Below are positions 1-8,948 of a stretch of DNA of 52,457 nt, piece by piece. The DNA comes from Myxococcaceae bacterium (GTDB taxonomy: Bacteria > Myxococcota > Myxococcia > Myxococcales > Myxococcaceae). The stretch is taken from NCBI GenBank assembly GCA_017881265.1, contig JADGRA010000043.1:1-52457 (forward strand), read 5' to 3'. Below the pieces are notes generated by a model. That model saw nothing but the letters and a program-made list of their open reading frames with translations, ran no database searches and was not told where the DNA came from. Each line of letters begins with the position of its first letter. Positions within the stretch are counted from its first letter, which is position 1. A program made the position numbers and the translations under genes.

Positions 1-314
1 AGCCGCTCCACCGGAAGCGCGGCCAGCCGCTCCACCGCATCCAGCGGACTGCGCGCCCCCAGCTGCAGGGCCCGCCCGTACCAGTAGGCGGCCCCCCGGT
101 TCAGCACCCCGGCCGCCCTGAGGCGGTCGATCATCAGGTTGGGCAGCGGAATGCCGCTCGGGCCCGCGTCCGACATGCCAAACAGCCGCAGCACCGTGCG
201 CTCCACGGAGACGGTGGTGTGGCGCCGGATGAGGTCGAAGACCGGCTCAATGACGTGCTGAGCCACCTCCCGCGACCGGGCAATTTCGGCGTCCTGGACG
301 AAGGGACCTGGCAT
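1..314 (-). CDS. kamD: Lysine 5,6-aminomutase alpha subunit, N-terminal part (runs off left edge)
   Basis: This is the N-terminal ~104 residues of the alpha subunit of the adenosylcobalamin/PLP-dependent lysine 5,6-aminomutase. The enzyme moves the terminal amino group of beta-lysine (or D-lysine) in lysine fermentation. Recognition rests on the family N-terminal signature HTTVSVERTVLRLFG followed by IPLPNLMIDR and GAAYWYGRAL. The ATG at 314 has no strong Shine-Dalgarno, but the family homology begins about 20 residues in. The gene lies 79 bp downstream of kdd, which encodes the next enzyme of the same pathway, so co-transcription is likely. The cobalamin- and PLP-binding parts lie outside the window. 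Confidence 0.88.
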   Translation of the reverse strand, partial: MPGPFVQDAEIARSREVAQHVIEPVFDLIRRHTTVSVERTVLRLFGMSDAGPSGIPLPNLMIDRLRAAGVLNRGAAYWYGRALQLGARSPLDAVERLAALPVER

Positions 315-393
315 GGTTGGGGCCTTGCGGCTACCACGGCGCGAGCAGGGCACGCCAGTCCCTGGCGGACGCAATGCGTCAGGCCCCCTGCTG

Positions 394-1428
394 CTAGACG
401 TACCGCGCGGCGAAGAGCGCGCGCAGCCCGGCGTCGCTGCGCAAAAGCCCCAGGGTCAGCTGGGCATGGCCGGGTACGTAGCCGTTTCCCATCACCAGCG
501 TGACGTCCTTGCCCACCCCCTCGGCGCCCAGCGCGGCGGCGGTGAAGGAAGTGGCCATGGAGAAGAAGACAGCCGTGCCCCCGTCGCGGAGGCTGAGGAT
601 GGTTCCCATCTCGGTGTTGGGGACGCTGGCGCAGTTGACAACCAGGTCGCACAGGGCCCCGCCGGTGGCCTCCTGCACCGCCGCCAGGACGGCGATGGCC
701 TGGGTGGCATCCACGCGCACCGCGACGTCACACAGGCCGAGCCCCCGCAGCGTGTCCAGGGCCGGCTGGGAGATGTCCATGGCCAGCAGCTGCCCGCGCC
801 CCTGAAGCGAGCGGCGGGCCTGCGCCAGGCACAGCGCGCCACTCTTGCCCGCACCCAGCAGCGCCACGCGCATCCCCGGACGAACGAAGCGCTCGACGAG
901 GGCGGGTGCCCCGCACACGTCCAGCGCCGCCAGCGCCAGAGTGTCGGGCAAGTCCTCCGGAAGCCGCGCGAACAGGCCGCTGGCGAAGAGGATGGCGTGG
1001 CCGCGGACGTCCACCCGGTCGATGCCGAGGTGCACCGCCGTCACTTCCTGCAGGTGCAGGGGCGTCAAGGACAGGCTGACCAGGCTGGCGATGCGGTCTC
1101 CGGGGGAAAGCTGCCCGGCGGCCGGGTGCTCCGGCCCCACCTCGCGCACGCGGCCGATGAGCATCCCCCCGGAGCCAGTGACGGGGTTCTGCAGTTTCCC
1201 GCGGGTCCGGACAATCTCCTGGATGGCCTCGGCGATTTTGCGCGCGTCACCGCCACTGGCCTCCTTCAGCTGGCGAAAGGAAGCGGCGTCCACGTTGAGC
1301 GAGTCCACGTCAAGCAGCAACTCCGAGGGCCGCAGCGGCAGCGAGGCGTCGAGGGCCTGCGCCCGCTGGGGGAGAACTCCCGTCTCGTTCAGGACGCGGC
1401 CAAGTCCGTAGGGGTCGCTGACAGGCAT
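394..1428 (-). CDS. kdd: L-erythro-3,5-diaminohexanoate dehydrogenase
   Basis: A 344-aa protein, full length for Kdd, which oxidises L-erythro-3,5-diaminohexanoate to 3-keto-5-aminohexanoate with NAD+ after the aminomutase step of lysine degradation. The N-terminus carries the family-typical DPYGLGRVLNETGVLPQ. A GroES-like half follows (around residues 60-130), then a Rossmann nucleotide-binding region (VALLGAGKSGALCLAQARR, ~residues 185-205). The C-terminal part contains VNCASVPNTEMGTIL. The neighbouring kamD start supports the assignment. The beta-subunit gene kamE and the cleavage enzymes kce/kal are not visible and may lie further left. A generic alcohol dehydrogenase is the alternative, but the N-terminal signature argues against it. 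Confidence 0.9.
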   Translation of the reverse strand: MPVSDPYGLGRVLNETGVLPQRAQALDASLPLRPSELLLDVDSLNVDAASFRQLKEASGGDARKIAEAIQEIVRTRGKLQNPVTGSGGMLIGRVREVGPEHPAAGQLSPGDRIASLVSLSLTPLHLQEVTAVHLGIDRVDVRGHAILFASGLFARLPEDLPDTLALAALDVCGAPALVERFVRPGMRVALLGAGKSGALCLAQARRSLQGRGQLLAMDISQPALDTLRGLGLCDVAVRVDATQAIAVLAAVQEATGGALCDLVVNCASVPNTEMGTILSLRDGGTAVFFSMATSFTAAALGAEGVGKDVTLVMGNGYVPGHAQLTLGLLRSDAGLRALFAARYV

Positions 1429-1507
1429 TCGCGGGAGCTGGCGCTAGCACGGCTGCAGCCGGCTTCGCAAAGACGCCCGTCGCCGAAGCAGCAGCCGGAC
1501 GGTGGCG

Positions 1508-2512
1508 CTACTGGCGCGCCAGTCGCGGAAGCAGCAGGCGGAGAGAACGGTCGAAGCGGTAGGAGGTGCCCATGTGGCCGTCCTCGTATTCTTCGTGCGT
1601 CACCGCGACGCGGGCGGCGGTAAGGGACCGGGCCAGCATGCGGGCCCCCCAGCGCAGGCCGAATTCGTCCCGCGTGCCGCAGTCGATGAAGACCGTCTGC
1701 AGCGACCGGAACGCCTGGACGTCCTGCGGCACGAAGCGCACCGGGTCCTCAGCCAGCCAGCGCTGCCAGACGGTGGGGCGGATGGCGGCCGTCTCCAACT
1801 CGAAGGGCAGCTCCAGCCCGAGTGGCTCGCCCGCCTTGGGGGAGAAGGCCGCCGCCATGGCCAGGGCGTTCACCACCGCATGGTCGTCCCCGGCCATCTT
1901 CGTCTCCCGGGCGCGCTGGACAAAGGCGCGCCAGAAAGCCTCGACGCCCCCGGCCTTGAGGAGGGCGCCCGCGGCTTTGGGGAAGTCGGGCAAAAAGCAG
2001 TATTCGAAGTACGCGTCCCCGGAGTGTGCGGCCAGGTGGCCGAAGACGTCCGGGTGGTGCCGGACGAGTTGCCAGCTGCCGTAGCCCCCGGAGCTGCGGC
2101 CCACCACCGCGCGCGCCTCCCGCCGTGGGACGGTGCGAAAGTCCGCATCCACCCAGCCCAGCACGTCCTGCACCACCGCGTCCCGGTAGCGCCCGGTGGC
2201 GGCACTGTTGGCCCACTGGCTTCCACCCAGCGCGCTCCAGCCGTCGGGAAAGACGGCGATGCAGGGGGGAAGGCCCGCGTCCAGAAGCTGGTCCAGCCGC
2301 TCCGGCACACTGGGGGCGAAGGGGGCCACGTTGAGCCAGCCGGCGGCCGAGCCAAGGAAGGCGTGGAGAAACACCACCACCGGGTAGCGCTGGGCGGAGG
2401 AGGCATACCCCGGGGGGAGGTAGACGACGCAGTCGCGTTCGACCGGGTCGCCGAGGGGGTTACCCCGCAGCGCCGGGCACGCAAGGCGGTGAAGCTGGAC
2501 CTGGCCCTTCAC
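1508..2512 (-). CDS. Putative esterase (alpha/beta hydrolase, esterase-D-like family)
   Basis: A 334-aa serine hydrolase of the putative-esterase family (PF00756-like). Visible features are the oxyanion-region motif VVVFLHAFLG (~46-55), the nucleophile elbow GRSSGG (Ser ~140), and a late His in the EDGHMGTS stretch that fits the catalytic histidine. The chosen start is a GTG whose bases overlap the TGA of the upstream uracil-DNA glycosylase gene (GTGA), the usual sign of translational coupling. The open frame continues upstream but only as antisense-like low-complexity sequence. There is no clear signal peptide. The substrate is unknown; related proteins include esterases that release simple acyl groups or act on mycolyl or sugar esters. 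Confidence 0.8.
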   Translation of the reverse strand: MKGQVQLHRLACPALRGNPLGDPVERDCVVYLPPGYASSAQRYPVVVFLHAFLGSAAGWLNVAPFAPSVPERLDQLLDAGLPPCIAVFPDGWSALGGSQWANSAATGRYRDAVVQDVLGWVDADFRTVPRREARAVVGRSSGGYGSWQLVRHHPDVFGHLAAHSGDAYFEYCFLPDFPKAAGALLKAGGVEAFWRAFVQRARETKMAGDDHAVVNALAMAAAFSPKAGEPLGLELPFELETAAIRPTVWQRWLAEDPVRFVPQDVQAFRSLQTVFIDCGTRDEFGLRWGARMLARSLTAARVAVTHEEYEDGHMGTSYRFDRSLRLLLPRLARQ

Positions 2513-3267
2513 GGCTTCGGCGCGGGCTTGCCCAGCACCGCCATGACGGCCTTGAGGTCCTCCCAGCACGGCTTCTTCTCCGCCGGGTTTCGCAACAGGT
2601 AGGCGGGGTGGAAGGTGGGCATGAGCTTCATGCCCTGGTAGGTGCGCCACTGACCGCGCAAGCGGGTGATGGGAGTGGCGTCGCGCAGCAGCGTCTGCGC
2701 CGCGAACTTGCCGAGCGCTACCACCACCTCCGGGCCGATGGAATTCAGCTGTGCGCGGAGGAAGGGCTCGCAGGCGGCAATCTCATCCGGCTCCGGGTTG
2801 CGGTTGCCGGGCGGGCGGCACTTGACGACGTTGCAGATGTAGACGTCCTCGCGCTGTAGCCCCATGGCCCCAATCATCTTCGTCAACAGCTGCCCGGCCG
2901 GGCCGACGAACGGCAAGCCTTGCAGGTCCTCCTCGGCTCCCGGGCCCTCGCCCACGAACACCAGGCGCGCATGCGGGTTGCCCGCGCCGAACACCAGTTG
3001 CTTCCTGCCTGAGCACAGCTTGCAGCGCTGGCAGTCGCCGAGCTCGCCGCGGATGGCCTCGAGCGTCCGCCTCGCCAAGGGCGCGCTGGCGGCCGGGGGG
3101 ACGACGGCGGCCTCCGGCGCCGCGCCACCGCTGCGCGCCGGAAGGGGCGGGCCCTGGGGGCGCTCCATGTCCATGACTTCGGCGCCACCCTCCTCGCGCT
3201 GCCAGGCCAGGTGCGCCCGCAAGTCCCGCAGCAGGCCAGCCACCGGACTCGTTGCCTCAACGTCCAA
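2509..3267 (-). CDS. Family 4 uracil-DNA glycosylase (Fe-S type)
   Basis: A 252-aa DNA-repair glycosylase that removes uracil from DNA. The catalytic-domain motif [23 protein letters not shown]-type block (around residues 106-128) and the C-terminal HPAYLLRNP block are diagnostic of the family 4 enzymes. The CQRCKLC segment (~79-85) supplies cysteines for the 4Fe-4S cluster. The TTG start at 3267 is chosen because the region just after it ([15 protein letters not shown]) resembles the N-terminus of family members; the first internal ATG would delete it. An Ala/Pro-rich linker at ~38-68 separates this from the catalytic core. It is coupled to the downstream esterase gene by a 4-bp overlap. Confidence 0.88.
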   Translation of the reverse strand: MDVEATSPVAGLLRDLRAHLAWQREEGGAEVMDMERPQGPPLPARSGGAAPEAAVVPPAASAPLARRTLEAIRGELGDCQRCKLCSGRKQLVFGAGNPHARLVFVGEGPGAEEDLQGLPFVGPAGQLLTKMIGAMGLQREDVYICNVVKCRPPGNRNPEPDEIAACEPFLRAQLNSIGPEVVVALGKFAAQTLLRDATPITRLRGQWRTYQGMKLMPTFHPAYLLRNPAEKKPCWEDLKAVMAVLGKPAPKP

Positions 3268-3395
3268 GTCAACCCCTCAGCCCCGGACGAAGAAGCCGGA
3301 GTTCCTCAAGGCGGGCAATGTGCCATGGCCCTCCGACGTGCCCCTTGCCCCCCGGGCGCGGGGGGCGGCACTCCCCGGGACTGCGGCCTTTTGTG

Positions 3396-4637
3396 TCAGC
3401 GCCGGGCGCGCACGGGCTCGGCCTGCGGGCCGAGGAGGAAGTCCCACAGGCGCTCGGCGACTTCCACCTTCGTCCCGGACAGCTCCAGCCGGGTGCCGCC
3501 CCGGGTCAGCACCGTCACGCGGTTGGTGTCCACGGCAAACCCCGCGTCGGGGGCGCTGACGTCGTTGGCGATGATGGCATCCAGCCCCTTGCGCAGCAGC
3601 TTGGCGCTGGCGTTCTCCAGCACGGCCTCCGTCTCGGCAGCGAAGCCCACCAGCACGGGACGACGGGCCAGGCCGCGGACGGCTTCCGCCGCCTCGGCCA
3701 GCACGTCCGGCGTCCGCTCGAGGAGCAGGGACTCGGCCTCCGAGGCACTCCCCTTCTTCCGCTTCTGGGGGGCACGTTCCTTGGGTCGCCAGTCGCTCAC
3801 TGCCGCGGCTGCGACGAAGAAGTCCACCGAGGCGACCCGGGCGAGGACGGCCTCGCGCATCTGCTCCGCGGTGACGACGTCCTGCACCTCCAGCCCACGT
3901 CGGTCCACCTCCCCGGCCGGGCCCAGCACCACCGTCACCTTGGCGCCGCGCCGCCGGGCGGCCTGCGCCATGGCCAGGCCCATTTTCCCCGTGGAGGGGT
4001 TGGACAGGAAGCGAACCGGGTCCAGAAACTCCCGCGTCGGGCCGGCCGTCACCAGCACTGTCCGGCCTGCCAGCGCGCCCTGGCCCAGCAGCTCGCCGCA
4101 GGCGGCCACCATCGCCTCCACTTCGGCCAGCCGTCCGGGGCCGCTGTCGCCGTCGGCCAGAAGTCCCGTGGCCGGCCCCACCAGGCGGTAGCGCGCCTCG
4201 GCCGTCAGCGCCGCGACGTTGGCCTGCGTCAGGGGGTTGTTCCACATGGCCACATTCATGGCCGGGGCCAAAAGGACGGGGCCGGGGAAGGCCAACAGCG
4301 CCGTCGTCACCGCGTCATTGGCCAGGCCGGCGCGGATGCGCGCCAGCAAGTCCGCGGTGGCCGGAGCCACCACAAACAGTTCCGCCCAGCGCGCCAGGGC
4401 CAGGTGGCCGAAGCCGGCTTCGCTGGCCGCGTCGAAAGGCTCTGTCAGCACCGGGTGCCCGGACAGGGACTGCAGCGTCAGCGGGGTGACGAAGGCCTGG
4501 GCGGCGGGCGTCATCACCACCCGCACCTCGGCAGACGCGCGGCGCAGCGTGCGCACCAGCTCGCACGCCTTGTAGGCGGCGATGCCCCCGCCGACGGCCA
4601 CCGCCACGCGGCGGCCATCAAAGACGCTGCTGTCCAT
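3396..4637 (-). CDS. coaBC: Bifunctional phosphopantothenoylcysteine decarboxylase / phosphopantothenate-cysteine ligase
   Basis: A 413-aa Dfp/CoaBC protein catalysing two consecutive steps of coenzyme A synthesis: joining 4'-phosphopantothenate to cysteine, then decarboxylation. The N-terminal flavoprotein (CoaC) half shows [13 protein letters not shown] (~10-22), the conserved His in [10 protein letters not shown] and the substrate motif PAMNVAMW. The C-terminal CoaB half begins near [17 protein letters not shown] and contains SNPSTGKMG and IIANDVS. The start is set at the ATG at 4637 because the flavin-binding strand begins within ten residues of it. A short KKRKKG insertion sits between the two substrate-binding segments of CoaB. 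Full length for the family. Confidence 0.95.
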   Translation of the reverse strand: MDSSVFDGRRVAVAVGGGIAAYKACELVRTLRRASAEVRVVMTPAAQAFVTPLTLQSLSGHPVLTEPFDAASEAGFGHLALARWAELFVVAPATADLLARIRAGLANDAVTTALLAFPGPVLLAPAMNVAMWNNPLTQANVAALTAEARYRLVGPATGLLADGDSGPGRLAEVEAMVAACGELLGQGALAGRTVLVTAGPTREFLDPVRFLSNPSTGKMGLAMAQAARRRGAKVTVVLGPAGEVDRRGLEVQDVVTAEQMREAVLARVASVDFFVAAAAVSDWRPKERAPQKRKKGSASEAESLLLERTPDVLAEAAEAVRGLARRPVLVGFAAETEAVLENASAKLLRKGLDAIIANDVSAPDAGFAVDTNRVTVLTRGGTRLELSGTKVEVAERLWDFLLGPQAEPVRARR

Positions 4638-4707
4638 GGGTACAAGGCGTACCGCCGGGCTGGCCCCTCCGCAACTTCGCACCCCTCCCCGGGGGCCAGG
4701 GCGTCCT

Positions 4708-5646
4708 TCACGGGACGGACAACTCCAGCGGATGCTGGAGCGGTAGCTGGACTGTCCACGTGCGGCGCGGCGCGGACGAGTCCGGGCGGACGGTCACCTG
4801 GTAGAGGCCCGGGGCCACCTCGCCGGAGAAGCGGCCATCTGCCCCGGTTCTGAGGACGGCCGGCTTCAGCAGCGCCTCGAAAAACTCCACTTCCACCCCG
4901 GCGGCCGGTGCACCAGTGGCCCGCAGCACCCGGCCCCGGACGGTGGCCGGCGGTGCCAGCGTCAGCAGGGCCGCGTCGCCCAACCGGCCCGCCTCGCCCC
5001 AGGCCAGCCGGTCTTCCTTCATGGCCAAGAGCCGCACCAGCACCCCGTAGGGCCCGGTGACAGCCAGGGTAAAGCGGCCTTCGGCGTCCGCCACGGCGGT
5101 GAGGTGGCGCGCGTCGGCGGCCTCCCCACGGCAGCCCTCGCAGACGACGAGGGCCCCGGGCGCCGGGCCCCCGTCCATCTCCTGGACAAGGCCCCGCACC
5201 AGGGGCGCCGCGCGCAGGACAATGTCGCCCACCTCCTCCACGCCCGCGGGGCGGACGACGGTAGCCATGGCCCGCTGCGGGGCCTCCACAGTCAAAGTGA
5301 CGCTGTCGCCAGGCGGCCGGAGGGCAAGCCGGAAGCGCCCGTCGGCCGCCTCCACCTCCACCTCCTCCAGGCGAAACGCCGGCACGGGCGCATGTGCCTC
5401 GTCCACCACGCGGCCCCGGTAGGTGTGGGCCGGCGCCCCGGGCACCGGCTTTCCCGCCGCGTCCACCAACTTCCCCTCCACCGTCCCCGTCGGTGTGGGG
5501 GGCGCGGCAAGCCGAGGCGCACGCTGCCCAGCGCCGCTTCGTCGGCAGAAGTCGACGCCTGCCAGCAGCGTCAGTCCCGCCGCGGCGAGCGCCCAGGGCA
5601 AGACGCGGCGCCACACGCCTCGCCGCGGCGCTCGGCGACGGGGCAC
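4708..5646 (-). CDS. Membrane-anchored carboxypeptidase-regulatory-like (Ig-like) domain protein
   Basis: A 312-aa protein starting at a GTG preceded by GAGGAG, which lies across the end of the upstream PP2C gene; this fixes the start. An Arg-rich cytoplasmic N-terminus (PRRRAPRRGVWRR) is followed by one membrane segment (VLPWALAAAGLTLLAGV, ~16-32). The rest is a series of beta-sandwich repeats of the carboxypeptidase-regulatory type, visible as recurring units like VEGKLVDAAGKPVPGA, GRVVDEAHAPVPAF, DGRFRLAL, GRFTLAV and DGRFSGEVAPGLYQVTV. It is therefore probably an envelope protein facing the periplasm. Myxobacteria carry many such proteins, most of unknown role. No catalytic residues are recognisable. 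Confidence 0.72.
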   Translation of the reverse strand: MPRRRAPRRGVWRRVLPWALAAAGLTLLAGVDFCRRSGAGQRAPRLAAPPTPTGTVEGKLVDAAGKPVPGAPAHTYRGRVVDEAHAPVPAFRLEEVEVEAADGRFRLALRPPGDSVTLTVEAPQRAMATVVRPAGVEEVGDIVLRAAPLVRGLVQEMDGGPAPGALVVCEGCRGEAADARHLTAVADAEGRFTLAVTGPYGVLVRLLAMKEDRLAWGEAGRLGDAALLTLAPPATVRGRVLRATGAPAAGVEVEFFEALLKPAVLRTGADGRFSGEVAPGLYQVTVRPDSSAPRRTWTVQLPLQHPLELSVP

Positions 5647-5651
5647 GCGCC

Positions 5652-6923
5652 CTACTCCTCGGCGAAAGGCTGCACCGCCTGCGCCACCGCCAGTTCCTGG
5701 CGCACCTCGGACAGTTCGGCGTTGGTGGCGCGCAGGCGGTCCGACAGCACCTGGACGAAGCTCCACAGCAGCTTCACCGCGAGGATGGACTCGCGCTTCA
5801 TCAGCACCATGAGGTCGGACCGACCGATGACGACGACGCGGGTGGGCTCGAGTGCACGCACCGTAGCGCTCCGCGGGGCGTTGTCGATGAGCCCCATCTC
5901 CCCGAAGTGTCCGCCGGTGACAAGCTCAGCAATTTCCATCCCGTCCTTCTCGACGGCCACCCGGCCCTTCACCACCACGAAGAGTTCATCGCCGGGCCGG
6001 CCCTCGACCACAATCTCCTCGTCCTCCTCGAAACTGCGGGAGCTGGCCACCGACAGGATGGCGGTCTGCTCCTTGTAGGTGAGGTGGCGGAAGAGGGGAA
6101 TCCGGCGGAGCGCCTCCATCCGGGATTCGGTTTCCTGCAGCTCGTCGCTCGCCTCCCCGGCGTCGGAGAAGCGCACCACCACCGCGGTGATGTTGTCGCG
6201 GCCGCCACGCTCATTGGCGACGGCGATGAGCTTGGCCGGCATGTCCTTGGGGGCACCGTTGGCCAAAAGCGGCGCGAGCTCGTCGTCGGGAAGGTAGCCG
6301 TGGAGCCCGTCGGTGCACAAGAGGAAGGCGTCCCTCGGCAGCAAGTCCACCATCAGCGTGTCCACCTGCACCGACTCCTGGATGCCCACCGCCCGGGTGA
6401 TGACGTTGCGAAACTGCGAGGCATGCGCCTGCTCGCGGGTCAGCGTCCCGGCCTTCACCTGGGCAGCGACCAGCGTGTGGTCCTCGGTGAGGCGGTGGCA
6501 TTGCCCGCCGCGGACCAGGTACACGCGGCTGTCCCCGACGTGGCCGACCACTGCCTTGTTGCCGGCCACCACCAGGCACACCAAGGTGGTGCCCATGCCG
6601 CGCTTGCTCGGGTCAGCGGCAGCGAGCCGGTACACCTCGGCGCAGGCGCGCTGGATGGCCGTCTCCACCAAGGCCGCCGCTGCGGCGCGCGCCTCGGGCG
6701 TCGCCGCGCGGGAGAGGTCCTCGAGGGCCTGACGTCCCCCGGCCAGCTGGTTCCGCACCACGTCGACCGCGCGCGCCGAGGCCACTTCTCCTGCCGCGTG
6801 TCCGCCCATGCCGTCGGCGACGACGAAGAGGCCGAGCTCGGCGTCGACGAGCAGCGCATCCTCGTTGTGCTGGCGCTTCTTTCCGACGTCGGTGCTGCCG
6901 TACGCCTCGACAGTCAGGGCCAC
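5652..6923 (-). CDS. PP2C-family Ser/Thr phosphatase fused to a cyclic-nucleotide-binding domain
   Basis: A 423-aa cytoplasmic protein. Residues 1-255 form a bacterial PP2C phosphatase with all metal-binding motifs intact: RQHNED (17-22), DGMGGH (37-42), GDSR (130-133), CTDG (203-206) and GRDN (241-244). Residues ~265-390 form a CRP/PKA-type cyclic-nucleotide-binding domain. Its phosphate-binding cassette FGEMGLIDNAPRSATV keeps the ligand-contacting Glu and Arg, so it should still bind cAMP, cGMP or a related nucleotide. A short C-terminal helix follows. The likely role is dephosphorylation of Ser/Thr-kinase targets, gated by nucleotide. The gene is first in a minus-strand group and faces a divergent intergenic region with a 15-bp palindrome. 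Confidence 0.92.
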   Translation of the reverse strand: MALTVEAYGSTDVGKKRQHNEDALLVDAELGLFVVADGMGGHAAGEVASARAVDVVRNQLAGGRQALEDLSRAATPEARAAAAALVETAIQRACAEVYRLAAADPSKRGMGTTLVCLVVAGNKAVVGHVGDSRVYLVRGGQCHRLTEDHTLVAAQVKAGTLTREQAHASQFRNVITRAVGIQESVQVDTLMVDLLPRDAFLLCTDGLHGYLPDDELAPLLANGAPKDMPAKLIAVANERGGRDNITAVVVRFSDAGEASDELQETESRMEALRRIPLFRHLTYKEQTAILSVASSRSFEEDEEIVVEGRPGDELFVVVKGRVAVEKDGMEIAELVTGGHFGEMGLIDNAPRSATVRALEPTRVVVIGRSDLMVLMKRESILAVKLLWSFVQVLSDRLRATNAELSEVRQELAVAQAVQPFAEE

Positions 6924-7033
6924 GTGCGTTCCCCAAGCTCCATGTACGTCCCCCCGGGCGACATCCCCCCGGGCTGGAATTCCGGAGGATGTTCAGGGAG
7001 ATGGGCGACATCTCCTCCTCGCAGGCAACGACG

Positions 7034-7048
7034 CACGTTGTCAACGTG
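7034..7048. promoter_or_regulatory. Perfect 15-bp palindrome, operator-like
   Basis: CACGTTG-T-CAACGTG is a perfect 7-1-7 palindrome in the divergent region between the PP2C-CNB gene and the small gene at 7156. It overlaps a possible -35 element (TTGTCA at 7038-7043). Its size and position fit a dimeric repressor or activator site; the regulator is unknown. Confidence 0.45.
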
Positions 7049-7066
7049 GGTGTCGGGGAGTAAAGA
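7038..7066 (+). promoter_or_regulatory. Possible sigma-70-type promoter for the gene at 7156
   Basis: TTGTCA and TAAAGA are separated by 17 bp, about 90 bp upstream of the start of the 7156 gene. The -10 match is only moderate, so this is tentative. The overlap of the -35 with the 7034-7048 palindrome supports a controlled promoter. Confidence 0.3.
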
Positions 7067-7155
7067 CTCCGCTCGCCGTGGTCGGACAGAAGCCCACGAC
7101 GCAGTGCGCGGGCGCCCGCTGGCGCCATCCCCCGCGTCCAGGAGCGTTTCCGGAC

Positions 7156-7338
7156 ATGTCACTTCGCATCATCAAGGCCAAGGCCGCCCAGGCCTCACAG
7201 CTGCTCGCCGCCCTCAAGCGGAAGGCCCGCGCCCTGCAGACGTCGGGCCCGGTGCTCGTCGTCTACGGGCAGGGCGAGGCCGCCAGCATCTACTACGAAT
7301 CCGAAGCCCCACCCGGAAAGAGCGGCACCCGAAGCTAG
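7156..7338 (+). CDS. Small hypothetical protein (60 aa)
   Basis: A 60-aa ORF starting at ATG with AGGAG about ten bases upstream (7141-7145). The first half is basic and predicted helical (RIIKAKAAQASQLLAALKRKARAL); the second is a short beta-like VLVVYGQG followed by a flexible acidic and basic tail. Codon third positions are GC-rich like the neighbours, which supports real coding. I do not recognise a family. It lies 111 bp before the TolC-like gene and could share its transcript. Confidence 0.5.
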   Translation: MSLRIIKAKAAQASQLLAALKRKARALQTSGPVLVVYGQGEAASIYYESEAPPGKSGTRS

Positions 7339-7449
7339 GCCCCCCCCAGGCTTCCGGCCTGGCCCGTCCCGCCCTGGGGTTTCTCCCCGTCGCGGCAGGT
7401 GTCCCCGCCCGCCGCCCTTGCCCGCTAGGCCCAAAGGCGCAAGGGCGAC

Positions 7450-8886
7450 GTGGTCGTCAAGCGGGACGTCAGGCCTTGCGCCGCCTATCCGTCGCCGCTA
7501 AGCACGGACGCACCCGTGCTCGCCCTTCTGCTCGCTTCGGTGCTCGCCGCGGATGGCGCTCGATGCGGCCCGCTCGACTTGGCGACGGCCCAGGCGCTCG
7601 TCATCGCGCGCAGTGACGAAGTGGCCATCCAGAAGGCGCAGGTGCTGGCGGCCCAGGCAGACGTCGCCGTGGCCACGTCCATCGCCTTCGTCCCGGAGTT
7701 CGCCCTGCTCTTCCTGACGGGCGTCGTCCCGGGGGCGCGCCTCGGCCCGGACGCCGGACCAAACAACATCAGCGACATCGCCTCCGGCAGCAACCGGGGC
7801 CTGACGGAGCTCGGCTTCTTCGGCCGGGTCGAAGTCAACGTCGTCCAGCCCCTCTACACCTTTGGGCGCCTGTCGGCTGCCCGCGAGGCGGCGCGCGCGG
7901 GCCTCGCAGCGCAGCAGGACCTGGTGCAGGACAAGGTGAATGCCGTTCGCCAGCAGACAATAAAGCTCGTCCTCGCTGCCACCCTGACGCGCCGGCTCCT
8001 CACCATCGTCAGCGACGTCGAGAACGCGTTGAAGGACGTCGACGCGAAGATGGCGCAATCCCTCAAGGACAATGATGGGGAGGTCACTACTGAGGACCGC
8101 TACCGACTCGAGCTCTTCAAGTCTCAGCTGCTCCAAAGCAAGGCGGAGGTGATTCGCGCGCAGCGCCTGGCCCGGGCGGCGCTGGCGACGCTGATGGTGA
8201 TTCCGGAGCCGGACCTCCAGCTGAAGGAGGACCCCTTCCCGGACCCCTCCAACGTCGAGGTCCCGGACATCCTGGCGGTGCGGGCCGAGGCCGAGCAGGA
8301 CCGGCCGGACATTCGCGCGCTGGACAAGGCCATCGAGGCCAAGCGGGCCGAGGTGCACGCCACCTGGGCCGAGCAGTGGCCGCAGTTCTTCATCGCCGGA
8401 CAGTTCGCCTACTCCAAAGCGCCGAACCGCGACGTCGTCAGCAACCCCTACGTGGGCGACTACTTCAACGCCCTCACCGTGTACGCGGCGCTGGGCTTCC
8501 GGCAGAACCTCTCCTTCTTCATGCTCAAGGCGAGGGAGGACAAGGCCAACTCCGAGCTCAACACCCTCTTACGTCAGCGCCAGGCGGCCTCGCATGGGGT
8601 CGACCTACAGGTCGAGGAAGCCCACGCGGACCTCGTCTTCGCCATCGCCAAGCGCAAGGCGGCGCGGGCCGCCCTGGCTGCCGGGAAGAGTTGGTTCCGG
8701 AGCGCGGGCCTCAATTTCGCCGTGGGGGTCGGCGACGCCAAGGGCGTTGTCGACGCGTACCAGGGTTATGCGAAGTCCCAATACGACGACGCCCAGTCGA
8801 CGTACGACGTGCTGGTGGCACAAGGACGACTGAATCAGGTGCTTGGCCGGGGGGACCCGCCAGGGCCTGCGCCCTGTACGCCCTGA
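7450..8886 (+). CDS. TolC-family outer-membrane efflux protein
   Basis: A 478-aa outer-membrane channel protein of the TolC/OEP family, which forms the exit duct of type I secretion or RND-type efflux systems. A hydrophobic export segment (VLALLLASVLAADGA, ~23-37) precedes long amphipathic helices with the typical duplicated pattern. These include LDLATAQALVIARSDEVAIQKAQ, the VVQPLYTFGRLSAAREAARAG block and its second-half counterpart around residues 340-450. The GTG at 7450 is the earliest plausible start; a start a little downstream is possible. No periplasmic adaptor or inner-membrane pump gene is adjacent, so the partner system is unknown. Confidence 0.85.
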   Translation: MVVKRDVRPCAAYPSPLSTDAPVLALLLASVLAADGARCGPLDLATAQALVIARSDEVAIQKAQVLAAQADVAVATSIAFVPEFALLFLTGVVPGARLGPDAGPNNISDIASGSNRGLTELGFFGRVEVNVVQPLYTFGRLSAAREAARAGLAAQQDLVQDKVNAVRQQTIKLVLAATLTRRLLTIVSDVENALKDVDAKMAQSLKDNDGEVTTEDRYRLELFKSQLLQSKAEVIRAQRLARAALATLMVIPEPDLQLKEDPFPDPSNVEVPDILAVRAEAEQDRPDIRALDKAIEAKRAEVHATWAEQWPQFFIAGQFAYSKAPNRDVVSNPYVGDYFNALTVYAALGFRQNLSFFMLKAREDKANSELNTLLRQRQAASHGVDLQVEEAHADLVFAIAKRKAARAALAAGKSWFRSAGLNFAVGVGDAKGVVDAYQGYAKSQYDDAQSTYDVLVAQGRLNQVLGRGDPPGPAPCTP

Positions 8887-8948
8887 CGTCGCCGCCAGCC
8901 CGGGCGGTCCTCGCGGCACCGGATAGGCGTTGCCCGGTCTGACGAGGC

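Noticed and set aside
313-2602. Long plus-strand open frames across the kdd and esterase genes
   Set aside because: They are antisense shadows produced by high third-position GC; proteins are Arg/Pro/Gln-rich with no family features.
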